Positions 49,537 to 58,826 of a stretch of 64,000 bases of DNA are shown here, one piece after another; position 1 is the first letter of the stretch, and each line of letters starts with the position of its first letter. A program made the translations under genes and the position numbers. The stretch comes from Aestuariibacter sp. GS-14 (GTDB lineage Bacteria; Pseudomonadota; Gammaproteobacteria; Enterobacterales; Alteromonadaceae): the NCBI RefSeq assembly GCF_006494365.1, contig NZ_VHIP01000003.1, positions 1 through 64,000 on the forward strand. The letters are read 5' to 3'. The notes under the pieces are model-generated. The model saw only the letters and a program-made list of their open reading frames with translations. It was not told the origin of the DNA and made no database searches.

Positions 49537-50715
49537 TTATGCGGTTTCTTTAAACAATTCGCGGCCAATCAACATACGACGAATTTCCGACGTCCCCGCG
49601 CCAATTTCATACAGCTTGGCATCGCGCAGTAAGCGACCGGTAGGGTATTCGTTGATGTAGCCGTTGCCGCCCAGCAGCTGGATAGCGTCCAGCGCCATTT
49701 TGGTTGCCAGCTCGGCAGAATAAAGAATAGCGCCTGCTGCATCTTTACGGGTGGTTTCGCCGCGATCGCAGGCTTTTGCAACAGCGTAAACATACGCTCT
49801 TGCTGCATTCATTTGCGTGTACATGTCGGCTACTTTGCCTTGCACCAACTGGAATTCTCCAATTGACTGGCCAAATTGCTGGCGGTCGTGGATATAGGGT
49901 ACAACGATGTCCATGCACGATTGCATGATGCCCAGTGGGCCACCCGACAATACCAGACGCTCGTAATCCAGGCCGCTCATGAGTACGCGTACACCGCCAC
50001 CCACTTCGCCCAGTACGTTTTCTTCAGGCACCTCACAGTCTTTAAACACCAGTTCACAGGTGTTCGATGAGCGCATACCCAGTTTGTCGAGCTTTTGTGC
50101 GCGGCTGAAACCCGGGAAATCGCGTTCAACTATAAACGCGGTAATACCTTTGGGGCCTGCGTTGACATCGGTTTTAGCGTAAATCACAAAGGTATGGGCA
50201 TCAGGACCATTTGTGATCCACATTTTGTTCCCGTTGAGGATATATTTATCGCCCACCTTTTTAGCTGCCAGCTTCATGCTTACTACGTCTGAACCGGCAT
50301 TCGGTTCGCTCATTGCCAATGCACCAATGTGTTCACCGCTTACCAGTTTTGGCAGGTATTTTTCGCGCTGTGCATCGTTACCGTTTTTGTAAATCTGATT
50401 GACGCAAAGGTTAGAGTGCGCGCCGTAGCTCAAGCCGATACCGCCTGACGCACGGCTGATTTCTTCCATAGCAACGGTGTGGGCCAGATAGCCCATATCT
50501 GCGCCGCCGTATTGCTCACTTACGGTAACGCCGAGTAATCCCATTTCACCTAATTTGGGCCAAAGGGCATTGGGAAAGGCATTGTCTTCATCGGCTTTAG
50601 CTGCAAGCGGAGCAATTTCGTTTTGCGCAAATTGAAAAACGTGGTCGCGCAACATGTCAATGTCTTCGCCTAACGCGAAATTAAGGGTAGGGTAGTGGGC
50701 TGTCATTTTATTCAC
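49537..50715 (-). CDS. liuA: Isovaleryl-CoA dehydrogenase
   Basis: The 392-residue acyl-CoA dehydrogenase oxidises isovaleryl-CoA to 3-methylcrotonyl-CoA. The loop [19 protein letters not shown] carries the catalytic Glu in the position characteristic of this enzyme. The FAD segment M-W-I-T-N-G-P-D-A and the end [12 protein letters not shown] are also present. Its start overlaps the end of liuR by eight bases. Confidence 0.94.
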   Translation of the reverse strand: MNKMTAHYPTLNFALGEDIDMLRDHVFQFAQNEIAPLAAKADEDNAFPNALWPKLGEMGLLGVTVSEQYGGADMGYLAHTVAMEEISRASGGIGLSYGAHSNLCVNQIYKNGNDAQREKYLPKLVSGEHIGALAMSEPNAGSDVVSMKLAAKKVGDKYILNGNKMWITNGPDAHTFVIYAKTDVNAGPKGITAFIVERDFPGFSRAQKLDKLGMRSSNTCELVFKDCEVPEENVLGEVGGGVRVLMSGLDYERLVLSGGPLGIMQSCMDIVVPYIHDRQQFGQSIGEFQLVQGKVADMYTQMNAARAYVYAVAKACDRGETTRKDAAGAILYSAELATKMALDAIQLLGGNGYINEYPTGRLLRDAKLYEIGAGTSEIRRMLIGRELFKETA

Positions 50716-51109
50716 CTCTTAGTAAATCGGCTAACTCTTCGCGGCAACGTGTTTCAACGTCATCTAACTCTGTCATGAGCATTTGAATGTCGTGTAATTG
50801 CTGTCGAAGTACGGCTCGTTTTTGTTCGGTCAGTTGCAGCATGGTTTTCAACTGCACACTGGAATTCGGGTTGCTGTCGTACAACTCGAACAGATTTTTT
50901 ATTTCGGCTAATGAGAAGCCCAACCTCTTACCACGCATAATTAGCTTTAACCTGACGCGGTCTTTGTTACAGTAGATACGGTTCTGTCCGGTACGTTTGG
51001 GGCTCAGCAATGACTGTTCTTCATAAAAACGTATTGAACGCGGGGTAATATCGAATTCCCTGGCAAGTTCTCCGATGGTGTAGGTTGATTCATTTTCTTG
51101 ATTGGTCAT
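50708..51109 (-). CDS. liuR: MerR-family regulator of the liu operon
   Basis: The 133-residue protein has the MerR winged helix ([23 protein letters not shown]) and a C-terminal coiled coil with Q-L-H-D-I-Q. ATG 51109 (M-T-N-Q-E-N) is preferred to 51232 because it gives the family start and AGGA lies nine bases upstream. It leads the operon liuRABCDE. LiuR is known to control branched-chain amino acid breakdown in gammaproteobacteria and should bind the palindromes just upstream. Confidence 0.9.
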   Translation of the reverse strand: MTNQENESTYTIGELAREFDITPRSIRFYEEQSLLSPKRTGQNRIYCNKDRVRLKLIMRGKRLGFSLAEIKNLFELYDSNPNSSVQLKTMLQLTEQKRAVLRQQLHDIQMLMTELDDVETRCREELADLLRGE

Positions 51110-51173
51110 TAGCCGATTTCCTAAAGTCTCACCTGTAGTTACCCGGTAGTGTTGTATTGTAAACAGACTGCAG

Positions 51174-51207
51174 TTTACGTTAACGTTAGGTTGAGTTAAC
51201 GTAAAGG
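51174..51207. promoter_or_regulatory. LiuR-type operator sites
   Basis: TTTACGTTAACGTTA (51174-51188) and GAGTTAACGTAAAGG (51193-51207) each contain the GTTAAC core, the second in inverted form. They lie about 65-100 bases before liuR, between it and the divergent thiolase. Both resemble the published LiuR consensus (TTTACGTTAACGTAAA-like) as I recall it. Confidence 0.7.
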
Positions 51208-51417
51208 TAAAGTAACAATTCATTAACGTCAATGGCGTGAAGTGCGAGGCTTTCTATAAAACCAAAGTCTTGTGTTTATTTTTGTATACAGGTGTAAGCT
51301 AAGGCTTGTTTATTTTTGTTGTAATGATTGCTTTTGTTCGTGTGCAGGTGTTGAGTTAACTGCACATAGCCGTGCAAAAAATCGGCAAGCAAATAAAAGC
51401 AATGATGCGGTTCCGGC

Positions 51418-51441
51418 TTACCGGTAACCGGTAACCGGGAA
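51418..51441. repeat. Three tandem heptamers upstream of the thiolase
   Basis: CCGGTAA is repeated three times (51421-51427, 51428-51434, then CCGGGAA 51435-51441), about 135-155 bases before the thiolase start. The GGTAACC units are palindromic. They may be regulator sites or a small repeat expansion. Confidence 0.55.
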
Positions 51442-51576
51442 CAATAAACAGACCGCAGCTGAACGTGATCTGTCGTTGTTGGTAAATTACTGACGGGATA
51501 AGTGCGCCACTCGTAACACTTATTCTACAGGTTGGTATTAACTGTTTGTGTAAAACCTAAATGAGGCAAGGAAACT

Positions 51577-52752
51577 ATGAGTAAAGAATCTGTCGTTATC
51601 GTCGCTGCAAAACGTACTCCCATGGGTGGTTTTATGGGTGGTTTGTCGGCGTTACCCGCAACAGACCTGGGTGCGGAAGCAATTAAGTCTGTGTGTGGTG
51701 GTATTGACGTCAATGTCATCGATGAAGTGATTATGGGATGTGTATTGCCTGCAGGTTTAGGACAGTCGCCAGCTCGTCAGGCGTCTTTAAAGGCTGAATT
51801 ACCACTGGCAGCCGGTGTCGTTACGATTAACAAGGTATGTGGTTCAGGTTTAAAAGCCGTTATGCTGGCGTCTGATATGATTCAGTCTGGCAGTGCCGAA
51901 GTAATTGTAGCGGGTGGTATGGAAAGCATGAGTAATGCACCTTATTTACTGCCTAAAGCCCGCGCGGGTTATCGCATGGGGCATGGTCAGGTTATGGACC
52001 ACATGATGCTGGACGGTTTGGAAAACGCCTATGACGGTCAGGCAATGGGCTGCTTTGCTCAGGCAACCGCTGATGCAGAAGGATTGACCCGCGAAATGAT
52101 GGACGAATTCGCCATCGGTTCGTTATCAAAAGCAAATGAGGCGATCAGTTCAGGAACGTTTAACGATGAGATCACGCCGATCACGGTTGCCACGCGCAAG
52201 GGTGATGTTGTGGTTGATACCGACGAAGGCCCGCTGGGTGCCAAACCTGAGAAAATTCCAACGCTTCGCCCCGCATTTAAGCGCGATGGTACCGTTACTG
52301 CTGCCAACTCAAGTTCAATTTCAGACGGTGCAGCAGCACTGTTGGTAATGAGTGAATCAAAAGCGGCGGCACTGGGGTTAACACCGCTGGCGAAAGTAGT
52401 GGCTCATGCAACGAACTCGATTAAGCCGGAAGACTTTACTGTTGCGCCTGTTGGGGCAATGGAAAGAGTACTCGATAAAGCAGGCTGGACCAAAGACGAT
52501 GTTGATTTATACGAAATCAATGAAGCGTTTGCTATGGTAACTATGTTAGCAATCAAGAAGTTAGGTCTTGATGCTGCAAAAGTGAATGTGAAAGGCGGTG
52601 CGTGTGCGTTGGGTCACCCGATTGGTGCGTCAGGTGCACGTATTCTGGTAACGCTACTTCATGCGCTGAAACAACAAGGTAAATCCAAAGGGATTGCGTC
52701 TTTGTGTATCGGCGGTGGTGAAGGCGTCGCGTTAGCGGTAGAAATGCTTTAA
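51577..52752 (+). CDS. atoB: Acetyl-CoA acetyltransferase (thiolase)
   Basis: The 391-residue enzyme is a thiolase. It has V-C-G-S-G-L-K with active-site Cys88, G-G-M-E-S-M-S-N-A-P-Y and the C-terminal catalytic G-G-A-C-A-L-G-H-P-I-G-A-S-G-A-R. It converts acetoacetyl-CoA to two acetyl-CoA, completing the leucine route started by the divergent liu operon, or runs in the biosynthetic direction. AAGGAAAC precedes ATG 51577. The gene symbol rests on class, not on a test of substrate. Confidence 0.9.
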   Translation: MSKESVVIVAAKRTPMGGFMGGLSALPATDLGAEAIKSVCGGIDVNVIDEVIMGCVLPAGLGQSPARQASLKAELPLAAGVVTINKVCGSGLKAVMLASDMIQSGSAEVIVAGGMESMSNAPYLLPKARAGYRMGHGQVMDHMMLDGLENAYDGQAMGCFAQATADAEGLTREMMDEFAIGSLSKANEAISSGTFNDEITPITVATRKGDVVVDTDEGPLGAKPEKIPTLRPAFKRDGTVTAANSSSISDGAAALLVMSESKAAALGLTPLAKVVAHATNSIKPEDFTVAPVGAMERVLDKAGWTKDDVDLYEINEAFAMVTMLAIKKLGLDAAKVNVKGGACALGHPIGASGARILVTLLHALKQQGKSKGIASLCIGGGEGVALAVEML

Positions 52753-52764
52753 AACCTAAGTTGG

Positions 52765-52788
52765 AACGAGGCGCATTAGCGCCTCGTT
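52765..52788 (+). terminator. Terminator of the thiolase gene
   Basis: AACGAGGCGC (52765-52774) pairs with GCGCCTCGTT (52779-52788) around ATTA. The following T-run is short, but the stem is perfect and directly after the stop. Confidence 0.65.
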
Positions 52789-52933
52789 ATTTGAACATGT
52801 CGCGACCAAACGTTCTGTTTTAAGGTAACTATAAGCTCTTAACTACCTGTTTCATTGGCTTTTCTGTACTGTTTAAGTTGATTTCACTCCTGTGAAAACG
52901 CATACTTAACTGAAATAAGAATACAGTGTTACC

Positions 52934-54352
52934 ATGTTCAAGTTTAAAGCTATTTTAGTGCGATGGCTGGTGTTTTCTGCCTTATCTTTAGGTATGACGT
53001 CTTCTGCAACTGCTTCGCCATCAACAGTTACCTATTGTATTAATCCTTCGTGGGTGCCGTATGAAATGCTGCGCAATGGCGCGCATGTTGGCATTTCTGC
53101 GGAATACCTGGAAGTTATAGGTGAACTCGCCGACATCAAATTTGAGTTGGTTGCAACCGATAGCTGGCAGCAATCACTGGAATTTGTACAAACTGGTAAG
53201 TGCATGGTGTTGCCCATGCTTGCACAGTCTTACGCTCACCGTACTTTTCTGAGTTTTACCTCGCCGTATTTTGCTACCCCCAATGTGCTAGTCAGTGATA
53301 GTTATGATGTGATGTATCACGGCGTAGATGGTTTAACTCATCAGTTGGTCGCCGTCGACAAAAACAGTTATTTAGCTGAATACTTAGCACGTTATTACCC
53401 CGATATCAGGCTGCAGTTAATGAATTCAGAAACTGATGCTGTGAGGGAATTAGTGCGTGGTAATGTGGATGTAATGGCAGGAGCAATGCTAAGTGTGAAT
53501 TCGGAATTGAACCGAATGAACCTGCAAGACATGGCAATTACCGGATATGTCGAGCCCATGCATTTATTGCGAATGGGGGTGAACAGAGCGCATGCTGAGC
53601 TGGTACCCGTTCTCAATTCTGCGATTGAACGCATTCCCGAAGCCACCAGTGTTGCTATTTATAAACGTTGGAATAACGTAAAGAGCCAAAGGCAACAGGA
53701 CTTCCGCCTGGGAATCATGGTAGTGTTTTGCGGCGGTATTGTGCTGGCAACGCTGATTTGGCGAAAAAATTTGCTGCGTCGTTGTTCGCGTGAAATGCGG
53801 CACAAGCAGGATGAAATGGAGAATCTTCAAACGGTTCTGCTTGAAAAAAACCGCATGCTGGAGTTTTTGTCTTCACACGATACGGCAACCAATCTGTACA
53901 ACCGCAATTTTATGCTGCATCGAGCCGAAGACGAAGTGTCGCGCTTTAACCGTTTTCATACTGCCGCCAGTTTGATTTTATTTGATTTTACCAGTCATTC
54001 TGTAAGACAGATGAACAGCAGGCCGTTAATTAATGAAGAAGGCATAAAAGAGTTAGCCAGGATTTGTTTATCTTGTGTTCGCGAAGTAGACATTGCCGGT
54101 CGCTGGAGCTCAGAACAAATTATTGTATTGTGTCCGCAAACTCCAATATCTGCTTCTAAAGTGCTGGCTGAGCGGCTAAAAGAAGCGGTTGAGACGCACC
54201 AAAGACCCGATATCCGCGAGTTGCCATTCTCAATTGGTTTGGCCGCGTTACAAGAAGGCGAAACCTTCGCCGACTGGTACGAAAGGGCCAGTCAGGCACT
54301 GTATCTGGCGCGTCGCCAACACGGCGGAAAGGTAATGATAGCCGAAACGTGA
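52934..54352 (+). CDS. Periplasmic-sensor protein with degenerate GGDEF domain
   Basis: The 472-residue product has a signal peptide and a bacterial SBP_3-type ligand-binding domain (about 30-250: T-Y-C-I-N-P-S-W-V-P-Y, F-T-S-P-Y-F-A-T-P). A transmembrane helix (about 258-276), a coiled coil and a GGDEF-like domain (about 305-472) follow. The domain keeps H-D-x-x-x-N-L-Y-N-R-N-F, but the signature is R-W-S-S-E-Q instead of R-(F/Y/W)-G-G-D-E-F. A diguanylate cyclase activity is therefore unlikely. It may act as a c-di-GMP-pathway sensor or scaffold. It is transcribed alone. Confidence 0.82.
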   Translation: MFKFKAILVRWLVFSALSLGMTSSATASPSTVTYCINPSWVPYEMLRNGAHVGISAEYLEVIGELADIKFELVATDSWQQSLEFVQTGKCMVLPMLAQSYAHRTFLSFTSPYFATPNVLVSDSYDVMYHGVDGLTHQLVAVDKNSYLAEYLARYYPDIRLQLMNSETDAVRELVRGNVDVMAGAMLSVNSELNRMNLQDMAITGYVEPMHLLRMGVNRAHAELVPVLNSAIERIPEATSVAIYKRWNNVKSQRQQDFRLGIMVVFCGGIVLATLIWRKNLLRRCSREMRHKQDEMENLQTVLLEKNRMLEFLSSHDTATNLYNRNFMLHRAEDEVSRFNRFHTAASLILFDFTSHSVRQMNSRPLINEEGIKELARICLSCVREVDIAGRWSSEQIIVLCPQTPISASKVLAERLKEAVETHQRPDIRELPFSIGLAALQEGETFADWYERASQALYLARRQHGGKVMIAET

Positions 54353-54646
54353 TTGTGTGAGCTAATCCTTTCATAGAACAAACACCGCGTTTTCACCATT
54401 TTTTGTAAGAGCTTAAATAGCTACCTAACAGAACAGATCATACTTGCTGTCGTCCCTGAATGGCGAAGCGATATCCGCGAACTCCTTAATTGGCCGAAAG
54501 GTTACCACTACCTTTATTTACGCGATCGAAATAAATAGGTAACACTCTACCGCTGAGTGTAATGTATTGGTTCTGGGCGTCATGCAGAGATTGTTAGGGT
54601 GGGTGAGTCTGCATGCCAAATGAATTATCAAATTAGGAGCAATTGT

Positions 54647-55093
54647 ATGGCCACTAACACAATTAACATTCATCGGGTTTTTCGTGCAGAGCCTGAATTG
54701 ATTTACCGGGCATTCCTTGATGGTGCTGCATTATCAAAATGGCTTCCTCCCAATGGATTTACCTGCAACGTTGATCATATCAATGCAGTGGTTGGTGGTA
54801 CTTTCAAAATGTCATTTACGAATTTTTCGTCAGGCAATATGCACTCCTTTGGTGGGGAGTACCTTGAATTGGTTCCCAATGAATTAATTCGATACACAGA
54901 CAAATTTGATGACCCAAACCTGCCGGGAGAAATTCTCGTTACCATTACCTTAAAGAAAGTCCTGTGTGGTACAGAGATGCATATTGAGCAAGCGGGTATT
55001 CCAGATGTAATACCGCCAGACATGTGTTACTTGGGGTGGCAAGAATCATTAATACTGTTGGGCAAGTTGGTTGAAACAGTAGTGGCAGAATAG
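54647..55093 (+). CDS. AHSA1/SRPBCC-family protein
   Basis: The 148-residue protein is an AHSA1-type START domain: R-V-F-R-A-E-P-E-L-I-Y-R-A-F-L-D-G, K-W-L-P-P-N-G-F-T-C and G-W-Q-E-S-L-I-L-L-G-K-L-V near the end. ATG 54647 has TAGGAGC upstream and is preferred to 54599. Small ligand-binding proteins of this group have no fixed function. The 294-base gap before it shows no gene. Confidence 0.8.
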   Translation: MATNTINIHRVFRAEPELIYRAFLDGAALSKWLPPNGFTCNVDHINAVVGGTFKMSFTNFSSGNMHSFGGEYLELVPNELIRYTDKFDDPNLPGEILVTITLKKVLCGTEMHIEQAGIPDVIPPDMCYLGWQESLILLGKLVETVVAE

Positions 55094-55217
55094 TGCTATG
55101 TGGTTTTGCAGTGCAACAACACCCCGCAAAACCACAATTGACCAACCGCCGGTTATCACAACGTGTTAGGTGTTTGCATTAATTTCCTGAAACGTTCAAA
55201 CATCTACACGTTACCAA

Positions 55218-56873
55218 TCAGGTAATAGGCTCATATTTCCATTGATGCATGTCGTAGCTTACCTTAGCTCGTTCGTATTCCCGCTCTGAACGCCAGGTAC
55301 GGTTATTGAGCTTTACGGTTACCCCTGAATACATCTTTTTGGTCGCGATTAAATGTGCGGCTTGTTGGTAATGTAATTTGGCTTCCAGCAGTTCTACTGA
55401 TTTGCTTTCCATCCACGACAGTAAGGTCGTTTCATGCCTCAACATCTCTTTGGCTTCCGTTACTTTGGCAAGCAGCGACTTGGGGACCACCCGGTTATTA
55501 ATTAGATCAATTTTTTCCTTGTGTCGCACTGCATTCGAGCGGATTTGTTGAAGCAATTCCTCAAAAAATTCTTTACGAGCCTGTAACTGATTGAAACCGT
55601 TACTGAAGTCGATTCGCAGGGTGCTACCAGAAATTGCTCCAACGGTTCCCGCGATGACCGGCCCCTGGCTGCTGACTTCACAGGCAAAGATATTGCCCTG
55701 AGGATGCTCTGGTCGCCCGATTATAACGCCTCCGCCTGAGTTAACCCGGCAGTGTGCCAGTTGGCGCCCTACGTTTAAACTGCCTCCGCAAAGAATGTCA
55801 ACGCCCTGGCCGTGCTGAATATAGATACTGCCGCCGGCTTTTAACTGACAGGTGTACTCGCGCATTACATCCTGTTGTTTGCCCATGGCACCTTCGGTAA
55901 TAATGATGTCGCCACCAGCCTCAATCATTGCCGATTCAGCGAATCCATTAACAGTGACATCACCTTTGGCTTTAACGTGCATGTTTTCTGTAACATCACC
56001 GTTCACCAACACCGAGCCTTCGTAATTAACATGCCCGGTACCTACATTTACCCCAGGGCAAATAAAGGTGTCGTCTACCTGCATGATTAAATCCTGGTAT
56101 TTAGGCATACCGGCTATGGTCGACATCACCAGATTTTCGTCGTGATCACTGATGGCCGTGCCATTACCAATTTTTAACGGGATCCAATCGCCTTCCTTTG
56201 ATACCAGCTTATTGCCGCGCACATCAAATCCGCTGCGACCCTTGGTGGGGGGCTCCCTGCGCAACACTTCCGCGTGCGCTTTTACACACACAATCTCTCC
56301 CAGGTTGCGCATGTCTACTTTGGATTGGTTTGACTGTTGTGGACGCAATACCCGATCAAGTGCGTTGGGTACCAGAGGGCGCTGCCGGGAAGAACGGCCA
56401 TCCCGGGGCGGCAGTCCTTTGGCTATGAGCCCCTCAACTCGTTTACCCGGCTCGGCTTCTTTAACCTGATTGATAAGGGCCGTAACACGCTTTTTACCCA
56501 GGCCCCGGCGTATATTGGCTTTGTTTGCCAGCCTCAGTACCTGCTTTAATTCAGGGATCTGACCTCCGTGCGGGGCGGTAAAAATGGCGTAACCCGACAT
56601 GTTATCTTCGCTGATGCGAAACTCCAGCTCGCAATGCCGCCGTTCACCCACTTGTTCCATAACACTGGAAGTGTCTTTGGTTTTATAAAAGTGATTGGCT
56701 TTGTCGCACGTAGCTTTAATTGCTGACTGAGATAAATAAACTTCGTTGAAGCCTTGTTCACACATGGCATCGTAAACGGCCTGAGCGTTGAGCTCCTGCT
56801 CGAGCTGATCGGGTGCGATGGATAGCGTAACGTAATTACGATTTTCATCGAACGAAAACTGAACACCTTTCAT
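55218..56873 (-). CDS. DUF342 (FapA-like) polymer protein
   Basis: The 551-residue protein is a FapA/DUF342 protein. The central part is a run of short beta-helix turns with G-D-V, G-G-S-I and A-G-G-D-I-I elements (V-N-G-D-V-T-E-N-M-H-V-K-A-K-G-D-V-T). A helical C-terminal domain has a coiled coil (about 430-520). These proteins carry FlhA/MinC-like right-handed helices and are linked in some bacteria to flagellar or polar functions. No flagellar gene is adjacent here, so the role is open. Confidence 0.85.
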   Translation of the reverse strand: MKGVQFSFDENRNYVTLSIAPDQLEQELNAQAVYDAMCEQGFNEVYLSQSAIKATCDKANHFYKTKDTSSVMEQVGERRHCELEFRISEDNMSGYAIFTAPHGGQIPELKQVLRLANKANIRRGLGKKRVTALINQVKEAEPGKRVEGLIAKGLPPRDGRSSRQRPLVPNALDRVLRPQQSNQSKVDMRNLGEIVCVKAHAEVLRREPPTKGRSGFDVRGNKLVSKEGDWIPLKIGNGTAISDHDENLVMSTIAGMPKYQDLIMQVDDTFICPGVNVGTGHVNYEGSVLVNGDVTENMHVKAKGDVTVNGFAESAMIEAGGDIIITEGAMGKQQDVMREYTCQLKAGGSIYIQHGQGVDILCGGSLNVGRQLAHCRVNSGGGVIIGRPEHPQGNIFACEVSSQGPVIAGTVGAISGSTLRIDFSNGFNQLQARKEFFEELLQQIRSNAVRHKEKIDLINNRVVPKSLLAKVTEAKEMLRHETTLLSWMESKSVELLEAKLHYQQAAHLIATKKMYSGVTVKLNNRTWRSEREYERAKVSYDMHQWKYEPIT

Positions 56874-57048
56874 TGCAATTCCTGTCCTTTATCGTGTTTA
56901 GTTGCCTGGAAAAAACACTGCTTTTTATTATTAAGTGCACTTTGGGCATTGCTTGCCTCAGGTTCTTTTGTGCTGAACCTGTAACAGGTAAAGGGACATA
57001 CTTCTCGCGTATGACACTTATACTAAAGATGCACTAATACCAACAAAA

Positions 57049-58488
57049 TCACAAGTTTTGTGCGTAGGCATACAGGGCTTTTAATATTGCTTTGTTTTGC
57101 GCGTTGTCGGCGTGTTGCTCAGCCAGTTTTTCCAGTTCAAATAAATACGCTTCCAGCGTAATACTGGCGGGGGAAGCCGGGTCGGTTAACCTAAACTGCC
57201 GGTGACGTTGCCACTTTTGACTTTCTTCGTAGGTGAGGGTGTTTGGGTAATTCCTGGCGCGATAGCGAAATAACTGGGATTTCAGCGTAGGGTTGTGAAT
57301 TTTATCAGCCAGGCTTACCAATTGCTCTGGTGCGGATTCTCTCACCGCGGTACACCAGTGTTTTTCTTCATTGGTTAAAAAGCCGCCACTGTATAGCGCA
57401 TGATCCGGATCCTGTTCCAGTTCGTCGTGCTCTGTGTGGTACAACTCAACCAGTTTTTGAATCCAACTGGTGTGTGCAACGAGCTGGCGGTAATGTGCCA
57501 AACACTGTTCTCTGTCTAATCCTAATCGCGCCGCCGTGTCTTCAGTCAGCGCCTTGGCGGTAGTGACAAAAGGCGAGCGATTAATGTGGATAAGCTTAAT
57601 GCCAGGGCGAAGTTCGCCGTCTTGCATGTCTTCCTGTTTGCGATATAAGCGCGCTTTTAAGGATTCGGTATCCAGTTCGAGAATGGGCGTGGGATCCGAC
57701 TGTAAATCCACTGTAATAATCGCATTTGGGTTTGTAGGGTGCTGCGCAACAGGCAGGATCCAGGTACAACAACCCTGACTGGCTGGAATCTTAGAAGAAA
57801 CATGCACCAACGGCGTGAGTTGTTGTAGGTTTATTTGTTTGAGTACGTTGGCTTTTTGACGTAACGACAGCGCAAACTCAAATAATTTTGGTTGTTTTGT
57901 TTTAATCAGTCTGGCCAGCGCAATGGTTGCCCGCACATCGGATAACGCGTCGTGCGCGTGTCCATGGTCGATACCGTTGGCCGCGGTGAGCAGTTCCAGT
58001 TTAAAACTTGGCGAGCCATCGTCACGTAATGGCCATTCTATGCCATCCGGGCGAAGCGCATAGCATGCGCGCACCAAATCAATGATGTCCCATCGGCTAT
58101 TGCCGTTTTGCCATTCCCGCGCGTAAGGATCGTAAAAATTCCGGTAAAACAAATAGCGCGATACTTCATCGTCGAACCGAATACTGTTGTAACCCACCAC
58201 ACAAGTGCCAGGTTCCATCATGGCCTGTTGTATTTTGGCGGCAAAATCCGCCTCAGTCATACCATCTCTGAGCGTGTGTTGCGGCGTCAAGCCCGTTACC
58301 AGAGCGGCCTGCGGCTGGGGTAAGTAGTCGTTAGCGATCTGGCACAGAATGTTGATAGGTTTGCCGATTTCATTCAAATCTGCATCGGTGCGAATGGCAG
58401 CAAACTGGCTGGGCATGTCTTTTTGCGGGCTGACGCCCCAGGTTTCGTAATCGTGCCAGAGAAAGCTGGCTGGGCTTGGTTGACTCAT
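57049..58488 (-). CDS. sbcB: Exodeoxyribonuclease I
   Basis: The 479-residue protein has the DnaQ-type exonuclease start F-L-W-H-D-Y-E-T-W-G (catalytic Asp and Glu) and N-S-I-R-F-D-D-E with further metal ligands. H-D-A-L-S-D-V-R-A-T completes exonuclease motif III. Length matches E. coli SbcB (475). It removes single-stranded DNA 3' to 5' in recombination and repair. Its 5' side faces an isoaspartyl peptidase gene on the other strand. Confidence 0.93.
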   Translation of the reverse strand: MSQPSPASFLWHDYETWGVSPQKDMPSQFAAIRTDADLNEIGKPINILCQIANDYLPQPQAALVTGLTPQHTLRDGMTEADFAAKIQQAMMEPGTCVVGYNSIRFDDEVSRYLFYRNFYDPYAREWQNGNSRWDIIDLVRACYALRPDGIEWPLRDDGSPSFKLELLTAANGIDHGHAHDALSDVRATIALARLIKTKQPKLFEFALSLRQKANVLKQINLQQLTPLVHVSSKIPASQGCCTWILPVAQHPTNPNAIITVDLQSDPTPILELDTESLKARLYRKQEDMQDGELRPGIKLIHINRSPFVTTAKALTEDTAARLGLDREQCLAHYRQLVAHTSWIQKLVELYHTEHDELEQDPDHALYSGGFLTNEEKHWCTAVRESAPEQLVSLADKIHNPTLKSQLFRYRARNYPNTLTYEESQKWQRHRQFRLTDPASPASITLEAYLFELEKLAEQHADNAQNKAILKALYAYAQNL

Positions 58489-58826
58489 CGTTTAACGGTA
58501 CTTTTATTGGTAGTTACTTTTATCGTCACGAGCGCAATATTCTCAAAGATAACGATGCTATGTGCCATTGAACTTAGCACTGGACAGGCCACATGAAAAT
58601 CTGGCAGGTAATGATAGCGATACTAACATGCCCCCCAGAGGGACCCAAGCGCAAACCGCTATTCTTCACTGGAAACGGTTTGCTGGCGTCGTTTCTGTGT
58701 TCATGCGAAACACGTTAAATTCGATGAACGTCAACATTTGCACACTACTTCAACTGGTCTTCAATACTGGAAACCCGTAAAGTAGTAAGGTCAACAGAGC
58801 CTACTAACGAGTTACTGGGAACACAC
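58489..58826. other. Intergenic region without recognised gene
   Basis: The 338-base gap between sbcB and the isoaspartyl peptidase gene holds both promoters by necessity. A 41-codon frame from ATG 58593 has no good ribosome binding site or recognisable content and is not called. Confidence 0.5.

Larger units (their letters stand above)
51110..51576. other. Divergent liuR/thiolase control region
   Basis: The 467-base gap contains the LiuR-type sites, a GTGCAG/CTGCAC inverted pair (51342-51347 and 51360-51365) and the CCGGTAA heptamers. I see no gene in it. Confidence 0.6.

Noticed and set aside
58593-58718. 41-codon frame in the sbcB-asparaginase gap
   Set aside because: No ribosome binding site, no recognisable sequence, and unusual composition with a proline-rich middle.
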